The notes under the pieces are model-generated. The model saw nothing but the letters and a program-made list of their open reading frames with translations, was not told the origin of the DNA and searched no databases. DNA of 64,000 nt from an uncultured Eubacteriales bacterium. GTDB taxonomy: Bacteria; Bacillota; Clostridia; Oscillospirales; UBA644. The stretch lies in contig CAKSBH010000005.1 of assembly GCA_934438175.1 (NCBI GenBank), positions 73,950-137,949 on the forward strand, in the 5' to 3' direction. How positions within the stretch are numbered: the stretch's first letter is position 1; every line of letters begins with the position of its first letter. The position numbers and the translations under genes were made by a program. Below, piece by piece: positions 9,917 through 19,723 of the stretch.

Positions 9917-10345
9917 TTACTTCTTCTTCGCGTTCGCCTTCGGACGCTTTACGCCGTACTTGGATCTGCCCTGCATTCTGTTGGCAACACCTGCGGCATC
10001 CAGCGTACCACGAATGATGTGATAACGGACACCAGGCAGGTCTCTGACACGACCGCCACGGATCAGCACAACGCTATGCTCCTGCAGACTGTGTCCGATA
10101 CCCGGAATATACGCCGTAACTTCCGCCGTATTCGTCAGACGTACTCTGGCAATTTTACGGAGAGCGGAGTTCGGTTTCTTCGGGGACGTCGTTTTTACAA
10201 CCGTGCAAACGCCTCTCTTCTGAGGAGAGCTCTGTGCGATCGGACGTTTTTTGAGCATATTCATGCCCTTCTGCAAAGCGGGAGCGGTGGATTTCTCAAC
10301 TGCGTCCTGTCTGCCCTTGCGAACCAGCTGGTTAAATGTTGGCAT
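9917..10345 (-). CDS. rpsL: 30S ribosomal protein S12
   Basis: S12 (142 aa), part of the decoding centre. The start is the ATG at 10345, giving MPTFNQLVRKGRQ with a perfect AGGAGGT ribosome site; the longer open frame upstream is not used. The streptomycin-relevant loop SPKKPNSALRK keeps its lysines. The second loop reads GGRVRDLPGVRYH, with Arg101 where most bacteria have Lys (Lys101 in B. subtilis numbering, Lys88 in mycobacteria); that change is a classical streptomycin-resistance substitution. Confidence 0.99.
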   Translation of the reverse strand: MPTFNQLVRKGRQDAVEKSTAPALQKGMNMLKKRPIAQSSPQKRGVCTVVKTTSPKKPNSALRKIARVRLTNTAEVTAYIPGIGHSLQEHSVVLIRGGRVRDLPGVRYHIIRGTLDAAGVANRMQGRSKYGVKRPKANAKKK

Positions 10346-10472
10346 ACTGCACCTCCTGTTCTTTGTTGTTATTTTTTTATAAACATCCGGCGCACCGGCA
10401 CCGGCGTTATAAACCGTAGGAACCGCGCAAAAGGGCATATCTCCCCCCTTGGCGGACTACAAGGTAATATGT

Positions 10473-10501
10473 ATTATAGCACAAAATTTCTGTTTTTGCA
10501 A
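10473..10501 (-). promoter_or_regulatory. Promoter of the str operon (rpsL-rpsG-fusA-tuf)
   Basis: -35 TTGCAA (10496-10501), 17-bp spacer, extended -10 TGCTATAAT with the hexamer at 10473-10478. The leader to rpsL is about 120 bases. Confidence 0.85.
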
Positions 10502-10547
10502 GAGTTTTGCTCTATAAAAGAAAGATTTTTTTCTCCCGGAACGGAAC

Positions 10548-10579
10548 AAATCGGGATCGCTTTGCAGCGTTCCCGATTT
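10548..10579. terminator. Terminator downstream of rpoC
   Basis: Fourteen-base arms with one mismatch (AAATCGGGATCGCT and its partner) around a TTGC loop. The stronger T-rich side faces the plus strand, so termination of rpoC may be partial. Confidence 0.6.
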
Positions 10580-10610
10580 TATTTTCCAAAGAAGGATTCC
10601 GTCCGAAAAG

Positions 10611-13600
10611 TCAGTCGTTCTGAACGACCTGAACGTTGCGGTAACGCTCCAGACCCGTACCGGCAGGAATCAACTTGCCGATGATAACGTTTTCTTTCAG
10701 ACCGATCAGCATATCCGTCTTGCCCTTGATGGCGGCCTCGGTCAGAATCTTGGCGGTTTCCTGGAAGGAAGCGGCGGACAGAAAGCTTTCCGTTGCCAGA
10801 GCGGACTTCGTGATACCGAGCAGGACGTGTTCACATTCCAGCGGCTCGAATTCTTCTCCGTTGGCGGCTTTTGCGGCTTCCGCCATGCGGATATCGCGCA
10901 GTTCCGAACGGTCAAGAACCGTACCTGCCAGAACACCGGACGAACCCGGATTGGTCACACGCAGCTTCTTCATCATCTGACGGATGATGATTTCGATGTG
11001 CTTATCGCTGATGTTAACGCCCTGACGCTGGTACACCTTCTGTGTTTCGGCGGTAATATACTCATACAGATCTGCCACACCGAGAATCCGCAGAATATCC
11101 TGCGGGTCGGCGGCACCGGCGGTCATCGCCTGACCTTTGGTTACGGAATCGCCGTTCTGAACCTTGATGCGAACGCCGTAAGGAATCTGATAAACCTTCT
11201 CCTCACCAGTTTCCGCATTGGTGACGGTCGCATACATGGCGTTCTTCACCTGCTGCAGCGACACCACACCGTCAAATTCGGCAAGAATTGCCGTGATCTT
11301 CGGGCGTCTTGCCTCGAAAAGTTCCTGAACACGGGGAAGACCCTGTGTAATATCGGAAGCGCTTGCGACACCGCCGGTATGGAACGTTCTCATGGTCAGC
11401 TGTGTACCCGGCTCACCGATGGACTGCGCGGCGATGATACCGACCGCTTCACCCACGTTCACCGTTTCGCTCGTTGCCAGGTTGGCACCGTAGCACTTGG
11501 CACACACACCGTATTTGCAGTTGCAGTACAGAACACTGCGGAGTTCAACTTCTTCGATGCCGGCGGCAATGATGCGGTCTGCATCAAAGTCGTTGATATA
11601 CCGGCTTGTCGGAACCAGCACCTCGCCCGTTTTCGGATCCACGACATCGTGAACCGGGAAACGTCCGATCAGACGGGAAGCGAAATCTTCAATCTTTTCG
11701 TCACCGTCACGAATCTCACGGACCTTAACGCCTTCGGTCGAGCCGCAGTCATCCTCACGGATGATGACATCCTGCGAAACATCCACCAGACGGCGGGTCA
11801 GGTAACCGGAGTCCGCCGTACGCAGAGCCGTATCGGCCTGACCTTTACGGGCGCCTCTGGAAGAAATGAAGTATTCCAAAGCACTCAGGCCTTCGCGGAA
11901 GTTCGCACGAATCGGGACGTCGATGGCACGGCCGGAGGTGTTGGCAATCAAACCACGCATTCCGCAAAGCTGACGGATCTGGTCGATGGATCCGCGGGCA
12001 CCGGAGACCGACATCATGTTGATGGGGTTGTAAGGATCGAGGTGACTCTGCAGTTTCTTGGTAACCTCCGTCGTGGTGCGATCCCAGATGGCGACGGTCT
12101 GTGCATACCGTTCATCCTCGGAAATCAGACCTCTGCGGAAGTGTTTGGTCACTTTATCCACTTCTTTTTCCGCAGTACCGATCAGCTCGGCTTTCTCAGG
12201 CGGAATCTCCATATCCGCAACCGAAATGGTAATCGCACCGCGGGTGGAGAATTTATAACCCTGTGCCTTAATCTTATCCAGAACGCCTGCCGTAGTCACA
12301 ATCCCGTGCACACGAGTGCAACGGTTGATGATCTGCCCAAGCGTTTTCTTGGTCACGACAAACCCGACCTCATAATCGAAATCATGCGCCGGATCGGAAC
12401 GGTCCACAAAACGAAGATCCTGAGGAATGGGATCGTTGAAGATGATGCGTCCCACGGTGGTTTCTACCAGTTTCTGCACCTTCTCGCCGTCCACAATTTT
12501 TTCCACACGCACTTTGATGGGAGCGTGCAGACCGACCACGCCGGAATCGTATGCCGTACGGGCTTCATCCGGATTGCGGAAGATCTTTCCGGCACCCGGC
12601 TCGTTTTCGTTAAGAATGGTGAGATAATAAGAACCGAGAACCATATCCTGTGTCGGAACGGCAACGGATTTGCCGTCCTGCGGACGCAGCAGGTTGTTGG
12701 CAGAAAGCATCAGGAACCGTGCCTCGGACTGTGCCTCGGCAGAAAGCGGAACATGAACCGCCATCTGGTCACCGTCGAAGTCGGCGTTGAATGCCGTACA
12801 AACCAACGGGTGCAACTTGATGGCTCTTCCCTCAACGAGAACCGGCTCAAACGCCTGAATACCCAGGCGGTGCAGAGTCGGTGCGCGGTTCAGAAGAACC
12901 GGATATTCCTTAATCACATTTTCCAGAGCATCCCACACCGCATCGTCGGCACGTTCCACGGCCTTCTTTGCGCTTTTGATGTTCTGCACTTTGCCCAGAT
13001 CCGTCAGGCGCTTCATCACAAACGGCTTGAACAACTCAAGAGCCATTTCTTTCGGAAGACCGCACTGATAGATTTTCAGTTCCGGGCCGACAACGATAAC
13101 GGAACGACCGGAATAGTCCACACGCTTACCAAGCAGGTTCTGACGGAAACGTCCCTGCTTGCCCTTGAGCATGTCGGACAGAGACTTGAGCGCACGGTTG
13201 TTGGGACCGTTGACGGGTTTTCCCCGACGGCCGTTATCAATCAAAGCGTCTACGGCTTCCTGCAGCATACGCTTTTCGTTGCGGATGATGATCTCGGGAG
13301 CCGAGAGCTCCAGCAATTTTTTCAGACGATTGTTGCGGTTGATGACGCGACGATACAGATCGTTCAGATCCGATGTCGCAAAACGTCCGCCGTCCAGCTG
13401 AACCATCGGGCGGATGTCCGGCGGAATCACCGGGAGGATGGTCATAATCATCCATTCGGGACGGTTGCCGGAAAGACGGAAGGATTCCACGACCTCAAGC
13501 CGCTTCAGCAACTTGATGCGCTTCTGTCCCACAGCGCCTTCCAGTTCTGCCTTCAGACTGGAGGAAAGTTCTTCGAGATCAATCTCCTCCAGCAGTTTGC

Positions 13601-14180
13601 GAACGGCTTCGGCGCCCATGCCTGCCTGGAACGCATCCCCGAAACGCTCGCGCATTTCGCTGTATTCCTTTTCGGTCAGCGTCTGTTTTTTCTGAAGAAC
13701 GGATTCCGGCACGTTGCCCGGATCCGTTACGATATATTTGCCGAAATAAAGAACGGATTCCAGCTGTCTGGGCTGTACATCAAGCATCTGCCCCATGCGG
13801 GACGGAATCCCCTTGAAATACCAGATGTGAGAAACCGGCGCGGCAAGTTCGATGTGTCCCATACGTTCACGACGAACCTTGGCGCGGGTGATCTCAACGC
13901 CGCAGCGCTCGCAGATCTTTCCCTTATAGCGGAATCTCTTGTACTTTCCGCAATGGCATTCCCAGTCCTTCATAGGCCCGAAGATGCGCTCGCAGAAAAG
14001 TCCGTCGCGTTCCGGCTTCAGAGTGCGGTAGTTGATGGTTTCGGGCTTTTTTACTTCGCCGTAAGACCAGGAGCGGATTTTTTCCGGGGAGGCAAGACTG
14101 ATCTTGATCGCCTCGAACATATTCTTATCCAGTTCCTGATCCGAAATGGTAATGCCGTTATAAGAATCTTTCGATGTCAT
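10611..14180 (-). CDS. rpoC: DNA-directed RNA polymerase subunit beta-prime
   Basis: Largest RNA polymerase subunit (1189 aa, the compact Firmicutes form without the large E. coli insertion). The N-terminal zinc ribbon has the CHCGKYKRFRYKGKICERCG cysteines. The active-site NADFDGDQMAVH Mg-binding loop is near residue 460, and the second zinc site is the CGSTEG...CNCKYGVCAKCYG region. The trigger-loop/bridge-helix region is present before the C-terminal TAGAADPQDILRILGV. It starts 14 bases after rpoB and is followed by a hairpin and the str promoter. Confidence 0.99.
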   Translation of the reverse strand: MTSKDSYNGITISDQELDKNMFEAIKISLASPEKIRSWSYGEVKKPETINYRTLKPERDGLFCERIFGPMKDWECHCGKYKRFRYKGKICERCGVEITRAKVRRERMGHIELAAPVSHIWYFKGIPSRMGQMLDVQPRQLESVLYFGKYIVTDPGNVPESVLQKKQTLTEKEYSEMRERFGDAFQAGMGAEAVRKLLEEIDLEELSSSLKAELEGAVGQKRIKLLKRLEVVESFRLSGNRPEWMIMTILPVIPPDIRPMVQLDGGRFATSDLNDLYRRVINRNNRLKKLLELSAPEIIIRNEKRMLQEAVDALIDNGRRGKPVNGPNNRALKSLSDMLKGKQGRFRQNLLGKRVDYSGRSVIVVGPELKIYQCGLPKEMALELFKPFVMKRLTDLGKVQNIKSAKKAVERADDAVWDALENVIKEYPVLLNRAPTLHRLGIQAFEPVLVEGRAIKLHPLVCTAFNADFDGDQMAVHVPLSAEAQSEARFLMLSANNLLRPQDGKSVAVPTQDMVLGSYYLTILNENEPGAGKIFRNPDEARTAYDSGVVGLHAPIKVRVEKIVDGEKVQKLVETTVGRIIFNDPIPQDLRFVDRSDPAHDFDYEVGFVVTKKTLGQIINRCTRVHGIVTTAGVLDKIKAQGYKFSTRGAITISVADMEIPPEKAELIGTAEKEVDKVTKHFRRGLISEDERYAQTVAIWDRTTTEVTKKLQSHLDPYNPINMMSVSGARGSIDQIRQLCGMRGLIANTSGRAIDVPIRANFREGLSALEYFISSRGARKGQADTALRTADSGYLTRRLVDVSQDVIIREDDCGSTEGVKVREIRDGDEKIEDFASRLIGRFPVHDVVDPKTGEVLVPTSRYINDFDADRIIAAGIEEVELRSVLYCNCKYGVCAKCYGANLATSETVNVGEAVGIIAAQSIGEPGTQLTMRTFHTGGVASASDITQGLPRVQELFEARRPKITAILAEFDGVVSLQQVKNAMYATVTNAETGEEKVYQIPYGVRIKVQNGDSVTKGQAMTAGAADPQDILRILGVADLYEYITAETQKVYQRQGVNISDKHIEIIIRQMMKKLRVTNPGSSGVLAGTVLDRSELRDIRMAEAAKAANGEEFEPLECEHVLLGITKSALATESFLSAASFQETAKILTEAAIKGKTDMLIGLKENVIIGKLIPAGTGLERYRNVQVVQND

Positions 14181-14194
14181 TTATCGGTTCCTCC

Positions 14195-17100
14195 TTAAAA
14201 ATCCTCGTCTTCGTCCGGAGCAAGTACCGGCTCTTCATCCCCGAACACATCGGAGAAGTCGGTGTCTTCCGATTCCTCGGAATTCTCCTCGAAGAATCCT
14301 TCTTCCAGATCGATCTTGTCGTCATAGGCATTGCCGTCGCCCATCATCTCGTTTGTTTCCTTGTCGGACGGATGATATTCAAAGCCGGCATCGTCGTCAT
14401 CCAGCGAAGAAGAAATGTCGATCTCATGCATATCCTTGGCAAGGACTTTGACATCCAGACCAAGCGCCTGCATCTCCTTGACCAGAACCTTGAACGATTC
14501 CGGAATCCCCGGTTTCGGCACGTTCTTGCCTTTGACGATGGCTTCAAACGTCTTCACACGTCCCACCACATCGTCGGATTTGACCGTCAGCATTTCCTGC
14601 AGGGTATAGGCAGCGCCATACGCCTCCAGGGCCCAGACTTCCATTTCACCGAAACGCTGACCGCCGAACTGGGCTTTACCGCCGAGCGGCTGCTGCGTAA
14701 CGAGGGAGTACGGACCGGTAGACCGGGCGTGAATCTTATCGTCAACCAGATGGTGCAGTTTGAGGAAGTACATATACCCGACCGTAACAGGTCCGTCAAA
14801 CGGAATACCCGTACGTCCGTCATACAGCGTGGTCTTTCCGTTCGGATTCAGACCGGCAAGCCGCAGACATTCGGAAATCTCCTCTTCCTTGGCACCGTCG
14901 AAGACCGGAGTCATCACTTTCCATCCCAATTCCTTGGCGGCTCTGCCGAGATGAACCTCCAGAACCTGACCGATGTTCATTCGGGACGGAACGCCCAGCG
15001 GGTTCAAAACGATATCCAGCGGCGTGCCGTCCGGCAGGAACGGCATATCCTCCTGGGGAAGAATCCGGGAAATAACGCCCTTGTTTCCGTGACGACCCGC
15101 CATCTTATCTCCGACGGAAATCTTGCGGCGCTGCGCCACATATACACGGACAATTTTATTGGTGGACGGAGAGAGCTCTGAAGAATTCTCCCGTGTAAAC
15201 ACCTTGACGTCTACAACAATGCCGTATTCGCCGTGCGGAACCTTCAGACTGGTATCGCGCACTTCACGGGACTTCTCCCCGAAGATGGCACGGAGAAGAC
15301 GCTCTTCCGCTGTCTGCTCGGCATCACCCTTCGGAGATACACGGCCGACCAGGATATCACCCGCCCGCACTTCAGCACCGATACGGATAACGCCGTTATC
15401 GTCCAGATCGGACAGCAGATCCTTGCTCACACCCGGAATATCGTTGGTGATTTCTTCCGGTCCGAGCTTCGTTTCCTTGGCGTCGATTTCATATTCCTCA
15501 ATGTGAATGGAAGTAAAGGTATCTTCCTTCACCAGTTTTTCGTTCAGCAGAACGGCATCTTCGTAGTTGTAACCTTCCCACGTCATAAAGCCGATCAGCA
15601 TATTACGGCCAAGCGCAAGTTCACCGTGATCCGTGGAAGGGCCGTCGGCAATGACCTGCCCCTGTTCCAGATGATCGCCCACGTTGACAATCACGCGCTG
15701 ATTGATGCAGGTTGCCTGGTTGGAGCGCAGGAATTTCGTGATACGGTAACGGTCTTCTCCGCCGTCTTCATCCCGGCGGACAACGACCTCATCGGCGCAG
15801 GAGCTGACAACGGTTCCTGCATGCTTTGCCAGTACGCAGACACCGGAATCCGTACCCGCCTTGTATTCCATACCGGTTCCCACAATCGGAGCTTCGGGAC
15901 GGAGCAGCGGAACGGCCTGACGTTGCATGTTGGAGCCCATCAGGGCACGGATTGCGTCGTCATTCTCCAGAAACGGAATGAGCGATGTCGCCACGGAAAC
16001 AACCATACGAGGCGAAACGTCAAGGTAATCCACCTTATCCTTTTCCACCTCATAAATCGCATCGCGGAACCGGACGGCAACACGGTCGTTTTTCAGACGT
16101 CTTTGCTCGTCAAGCGGCTCTTTCGCCTGCGCGATAACAAATTCATCTTCCTGATCCGCCGTCATATACACAACATCGTCGGTCACGACACCGGTCGCCT
16201 TGTCAATGCGGACGTAAGGCGTTTCAATAAAGCCGTAGACGTTGATGCGCGCGTAGCTGGACAGATAGGAAATCAGACCGATGTTCGGACCTTCCGGCGT
16301 TTCCACCGGGCAGATCCGGCCGTAATGCGTATAATGCACGTCACGGACATCAAAGCTGGCACGGTCACGGGTCAGACCGCCGGGACCGAGAGCGGAAAGA
16401 CGGCGCTTATGCGTAATCTCCGCAAGCGGGTTGGTCTGATCCATAAACTGCGACAGCGGCGAGGAGCCGAAAAACTCACGGATTGCCGCAATCACGGGGC
16501 GGGTATTCAGCAGCGTCTGCGGAGTCACAACCTCCAGATTCTGCATATTCATACGTTCTTTGACCGAACGCTCCATACGGGAGAATCCGATGCGGAACTG
16601 ATTCTGCAGCAGTTCGCCGACCGAACGGATGCGGCGGTTGCCCAGATGGTCGATATCATCCGTGGTTCCCACGCCGTATGCCAGGCCGAGAATATAGTTC
16701 ACGGAAGAGAAAATATCCTCGTTGCAGATCGTCATCGGAGTCAGTTCCCCGATGCGGTTGCGGCACATCTCCTTGATTTCATCCTCATTCTTTGCGGTAT
16801 CGAGAATCTCACGGAGAACGGAATATTTTACTTTTTCGTTTACACCGACCGTTTCGGGGTCAAAAGAAACAAATCCCTTCATGTCCACCATGCCGTTGGA
16901 GAACACACGGAACTCTTTTTCGTTGACGGTCAGCCAGACCTCATTCACGCCGAGTGCTTCCAGTTTTTCCGCCATTTCACGGGAAATCGTTGCACCGGCA
17001 TCAACCAGCACTTCGCCGGTTGAAGGATCGAACACCGGACGCGCCGCGATCTTTCCGCGGATCCGGGCACCGATGGCGAGCTTCTGGTTGTATTTATGAC

Positions 17101-17968
17101 GACCGACACGGGTAAGATCATATGTTCTTTCGTTGAAGAACAGATTATCGATATGCGCAATGGCGCTGTCCACCGTGGCAGGCTCGCCCGGACGGAGTTT
17201 GATGTAAAGTTCACGCAATGCCTGATTACGTCTGGATTCCGACGGATTGATGTCACGGCGGGTCGCCGCTTCCTTTTCCAGCGTCGCCTGTACGCACACA
17301 CCGTCGCCGAAAAGTTCTTTAATCTGTTCGTCGGATTCAATTCCAAAGGCACGCAGCAGCGTGGTGACCGGGAATTTCTTGCCCTTATCCACACGCACAA
17401 ACAAAACATCGTTGGCATCGGTTTCGTATTCGATCCACGGGCCGCGGTTCGGCATCACCGTACCGCTGTAGATCCGGTTGCCCGCCTTGTCCATTTCCAT
17501 ACCGAAATACACACCGGGAGAGCGGACCAACTGTGAAACGACCACACGTTCGGCACCGTTGATGATAAAGGTACCGGTATCGGTCATCAACGGGAAATCT
17601 CCGAAGAAAACGACCTGATCCTGAATCTCTTTCGTCACGGTGTTGGTCAGCCGGCAGGTAATACGAAGCGGAGCCGCATAGGTCGCGTCACGCTCTTTGC
17701 ATTCCGCGATGGAATATTTCGGCTCTTTATCAATGGCGTAGTCAATGTAATCCAGCACCACCGTTCCGGTGTGGTCCATGACATTGGAGGAATCCCGAAG
17801 AACATATTTCATGCCTTCTTCGACAAACCACTTGTAAGATTGCAACTGGATCGAGATCAGATTCGGAACTTCCTGCACCTGAGGGATCTTTGCAAAATTT
17901 ACTCTCTGTGTTTGTCCGAGCTGTTCGTAGCGTGCGCCTACGAGGCGGGGATCGACCTTGGCAGTCAT
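14195..17968 (-). CDS. rpoB: DNA-directed RNA polymerase subunit beta
   Basis: RNA polymerase beta subunit (1257 aa). The rifampicin pocket near residues 500-527 reads GSSPLSQFMDQTNPL then ITHKRRLSALGP; the usual contact residues Q, D, H, R and S are all wild type. The C-terminal switch regions (GGKAQFGGQRFGEMEVWALE) are present, with an acidic tail. The frame is open seven codons further upstream, but the ATG at 17968 is the one with a GGAG ribosome site and matches MTAKVDPRLVGARYEQ. A leader of about 200 bases separates it from its promoter. No rplJ/rplL lies upstream. Confidence 0.98.
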   Translation of the reverse strand: MTAKVDPRLVGARYEQLGQTQRVNFAKIPQVQEVPNLISIQLQSYKWFVEEGMKYVLRDSSNVMDHTGTVVLDYIDYAIDKEPKYSIAECKERDATYAAPLRITCRLTNTVTKEIQDQVVFFGDFPLMTDTGTFIINGAERVVVSQLVRSPGVYFGMEMDKAGNRIYSGTVMPNRGPWIEYETDANDVLFVRVDKGKKFPVTTLLRAFGIESDEQIKELFGDGVCVQATLEKEAATRRDINPSESRRNQALRELYIKLRPGEPATVDSAIAHIDNLFFNERTYDLTRVGRHKYNQKLAIGARIRGKIAARPVFDPSTGEVLVDAGATISREMAEKLEALGVNEVWLTVNEKEFRVFSNGMVDMKGFVSFDPETVGVNEKVKYSVLREILDTAKNEDEIKEMCRNRIGELTPMTICNEDIFSSVNYILGLAYGVGTTDDIDHLGNRRIRSVGELLQNQFRIGFSRMERSVKERMNMQNLEVVTPQTLLNTRPVIAAIREFFGSSPLSQFMDQTNPLAEITHKRRLSALGPGGLTRDRASFDVRDVHYTHYGRICPVETPEGPNIGLISYLSSYARINVYGFIETPYVRIDKATGVVTDDVVYMTADQEDEFVIAQAKEPLDEQRRLKNDRVAVRFRDAIYEVEKDKVDYLDVSPRMVVSVATSLIPFLENDDAIRALMGSNMQRQAVPLLRPEAPIVGTGMEYKAGTDSGVCVLAKHAGTVVSSCADEVVVRRDEDGGEDRYRITKFLRSNQATCINQRVIVNVGDHLEQGQVIADGPSTDHGELALGRNMLIGFMTWEGYNYEDAVLLNEKLVKEDTFTSIHIEEYEIDAKETKLGPEEITNDIPGVSKDLLSDLDDNGVIRIGAEVRAGDILVGRVSPKGDAEQTAEERLLRAIFGEKSREVRDTSLKVPHGEYGIVVDVKVFTRENSSELSPSTNKIVRVYVAQRRKISVGDKMAGRHGNKGVISRILPQEDMPFLPDGTPLDIVLNPLGVPSRMNIGQVLEVHLGRAAKELGWKVMTPVFDGAKEEEISECLRLAGLNPNGKTTLYDGRTGIPFDGPVTVGYMYFLKLHHLVDDKIHARSTGPYSLVTQQPLGGKAQFGGQRFGEMEVWALEAYGAAYTLQEMLTVKSDDVVGRVKTFEAIVKGKNVPKPGIPESFKVLVKEMQALGLDVKVLAKDMHEIDISSSLDDDDAGFEYHPSDKETNEMMGDGNAYDDKIDLEEGFFEENSEESEDTDFSDVFGDEEPVLAPDEDEDF

Positions 17969-18171
17969 GCAGTAATCATCTCCATTCAAATTTCAAGCGC
18001 AGCCCCCTGTGTGCAAGAGAGCAACGACGGTTGTTTTCACACCGCAATTCCGGAAAAATGCGGGTATCAACGCAAAAAAAGGCGATAAAATCCCCTTTCC
18101 CGTAAAGGAAAAGCGAAGCGAATGCCGTTCCGGACGGATACTCGCCCATTTTTATCATAATGCAGTTTAGT

Positions 18172-18200
18172 ATTATATCATAGCCATTTTGTTTTGTCAA
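18172..18200 (-). promoter_or_regulatory. Promoter of rpoB-rpoC
   Basis: -35 TTGACA (18195-18200), 17-bp spacer, -10 TATAAT (18172-18177): a full consensus match, divergent from the rnpB promoter 31 bases away. Confidence 0.9.
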
Positions 18201-18231
18201 GCGTTTTTTGCTAAAAAAATAAAAATGTCCG

Positions 18232-18260
18232 TTGACATTTTCGTAAGTGTGTATTATAAT
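18232..18260 (+). promoter_or_regulatory. Promoter of rnpB
   Basis: -35 TTGACA (18232-18237), 17-bp spacer, -10 TATAAT (18255-18260). Transcription should start near 18267, the expected 5' end of the RNA. Confidence 0.92.
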
Positions 18261-18266
18261 AGGGAG

Positions 18267-18617
18267 GAATCCACGTTCTGCTGACTGCGCAGTCGCGGGG
18301 CGAAAGCCCTGAGGAAAGTCCGAGCCCCTGCGGGAAAGGATAACGGATAACGTCCGCCGAAGGCAACTTCCGGGACAGTGCAACAGAAAATAACAGCGCA
18401 CCTCGGTGCGCAAAGGTGAAAAGGCGGGGTAAGAGCCCACCGGGAATCTGGTAACAGATTCTGTCCGTGTAAACCCTATCCGGAGCAATGCGAATAAGAC
18501 AGTCAATGCTTCCCGCCATGTCTTAAAGCAGCTGGAGATGCACGGTAACGTGCATTCGAGATAGATGACTGCGGAAGATCGCTTGATCTTTACAGAACTC
18601 GGCTTACAGGTCAACAG
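18267..18617 (+). ncRNA. rnpB: RNase P RNA, bacterial class A
   Basis: Catalytic RNA of RNase P, which matures the 5' ends of tRNAs. The conserved GAGGAAAGTCCGAGC block (CR-I) lies near 18310, AAGAGCCCACCGG in the middle (CR-II/III region), and ACAGAACTCGGCTTACAGG closes the P4 pseudoknot near the 3' end. The length (~350 nt) and helix layout fit class A rather than the Bacillus class B form. It has its own consensus promoter and an intrinsic terminator. It is transcribed away from rpoB. Exact ends are estimates. Confidence 0.95.
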
Positions 18618-18622
18618 AACGG

Positions 18623-18657
18623 AGAAGACCGTCGCATCCGCGGCGGTCTTCGTTTTT
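18623..18657. terminator. Terminator of rnpB
   Basis: Stem GAAGACCGTCGC/GCGGCGGTCTTC with one mismatch, ATCC loop, then T5. It overlaps the stop codon of the convergent membrane-protein gene. Confidence 0.92.
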
Positions 18658-19723
18658 ACTCAGTATAACGGAACCTTTGCCCGGCATCCGTCAACTGCTT
18701 TTCCAATTCGGTTTTGAACCGTACGGTCTCCGCGGCTTTCAGCCGCCGCACCGTCGGCGTACAGGTGTAGGCAAATGCGGGATCCGGGATGGTGAAACTT
18801 CCGTCGCTCTCCACCCGGAACGGATGCGATACGGTCACATTCCCCATCCGATAATAAAGAATTCCATTCCGTTTTTCCGTATGAATCTTCCACTCCCCGT
18901 CCGCAAGATGCGAAGCCACCCGCCGCTCTTCCTCCACCGGATGTGAAAGCTGATAGAACACATTCCCGATATCCAGCGAATCGAACCGGTTCTCATCGTC
19001 TGTTTTGTCGGCATCGGTCTTTTCCGGCAAGGAATCCCGCAGAAGGATGTTGTGCAGAATTCCTTTCTGTGCTGCCGTTTCTGCTGCGCTGCGCCCGCAG
19101 AAGCCGCCCATATAATAGGCATTCCCCGTGGACGTCTCACAGAACACGCGCATCACCGCCGTTCCGCCTTTTCCCCTCACATTCTTGGATTCATCCCGCT
19201 CTTCTTCAGAAACGGTATCCTTCACCGTACAGAGAACATAAGCCGCCGGCTTCCTGGTTGCGGCAGCATCGGCGCGGTTCTCGATCTTCTGCATCCAGTT
19301 CGTCTCCGAAGGACGAAATACCACAGTGAAATCCAACGGACACGGAGTTTTGCGGACAGCGCGGAATCCATCGTCCGTATCTTCCACAGAAAAGCCGTCC
19401 TTCTCAAAAGCGGCACGGATCTCCCGCTCGTCAAACCGCCCCGACGCGGACGGAAACGATGCCCGATCGCTGCGCAGCGTACGCTCGTTCTTCATCATCA
19501 GCGAAACAATGACCATTTTACGGAAATTCCGCAAAAAGATCACCAATACGGCAGCCCAGAAGATCAAAGTACAGCCCGTAGAAAACAACGCAGGATTTGT
19601 TGCGAACAGCGACGGCATCCAGGTCTGCAAAACCTTTGGCATCACGACCGAACAGACCAGAAGAACCAGCATCACAGCCAGCAGAATCCGATTTTTCCGT
19701 CTTTGTTTATGTAAATTTTTCAA
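18656..19723 (-). CDS. Hypothetical two-TM membrane protein
   Basis: A 355-aa protein of unknown function. Two hydrophobic helices lie near residues 11-30 (ILLAVMLVLLVCSVV) and 45-65 (STGCTLIFWAAVLVIFL); the remaining ~290 residues are a soluble, charged domain rich in beta-strand-like segments. The start is probably TTG at 19723, which has GGGAGG at the correct distance and overlaps the upstream stop as TTGA; a TTG two codons earlier is too close to the ribosome site. No motif points to an enzyme. It is coupled to the small Cys-rich gene upstream and convergent with rnpB. Confidence 0.8.
   Translation of the reverse strand: MKNLHKQRRKNRILLAVMLVLLVCSVVMPKVLQTWMPSLFATNPALFSTGCTLIFWAAVLVIFLRNFRKMVIVSLMMKNERTLRSDRASFPSASGRFDEREIRAAFEKDGFSVEDTDDGFRAVRKTPCPLDFTVVFRPSETNWMQKIENRADAAATRKPAAYVLCTVKDTVSEEERDESKNVRGKGGTAVMRVFCETSTGNAYYMGGFCGRSAAETAAQKGILHNILLRDSLPEKTDADKTDDENRFDSLDIGNVFYQLSHPVEEERRVASHLADGEWKIHTEKRNGILYYRMGNVTVSHPFRVESDGSFTIPDPAFAYTCTPTVRRLKAAETVRFKTELEKQLTDAGQRFRYTE

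Noticed and set aside
10827..14198. Very long open frame (over 1100 codons) antisense to rpoC; similar long frames lie antisense to rpoB, fusA and tuf
   Set aside because: They mirror highly expressed genes with strong codon bias, have no ribosome sites and show no known domain; they are shadows.
16388..16470. Rifampicin-resistance mutation in rpoB
   Set aside because: The contact residues are wild type; the Pro in GSSPLSQF is not a known resistance position.
17976..18614. Open frame of 212 codons antisense to rnpB
   Set aside because: It lies across a structural RNA with its own promoter and terminator; the peptide has no family features.
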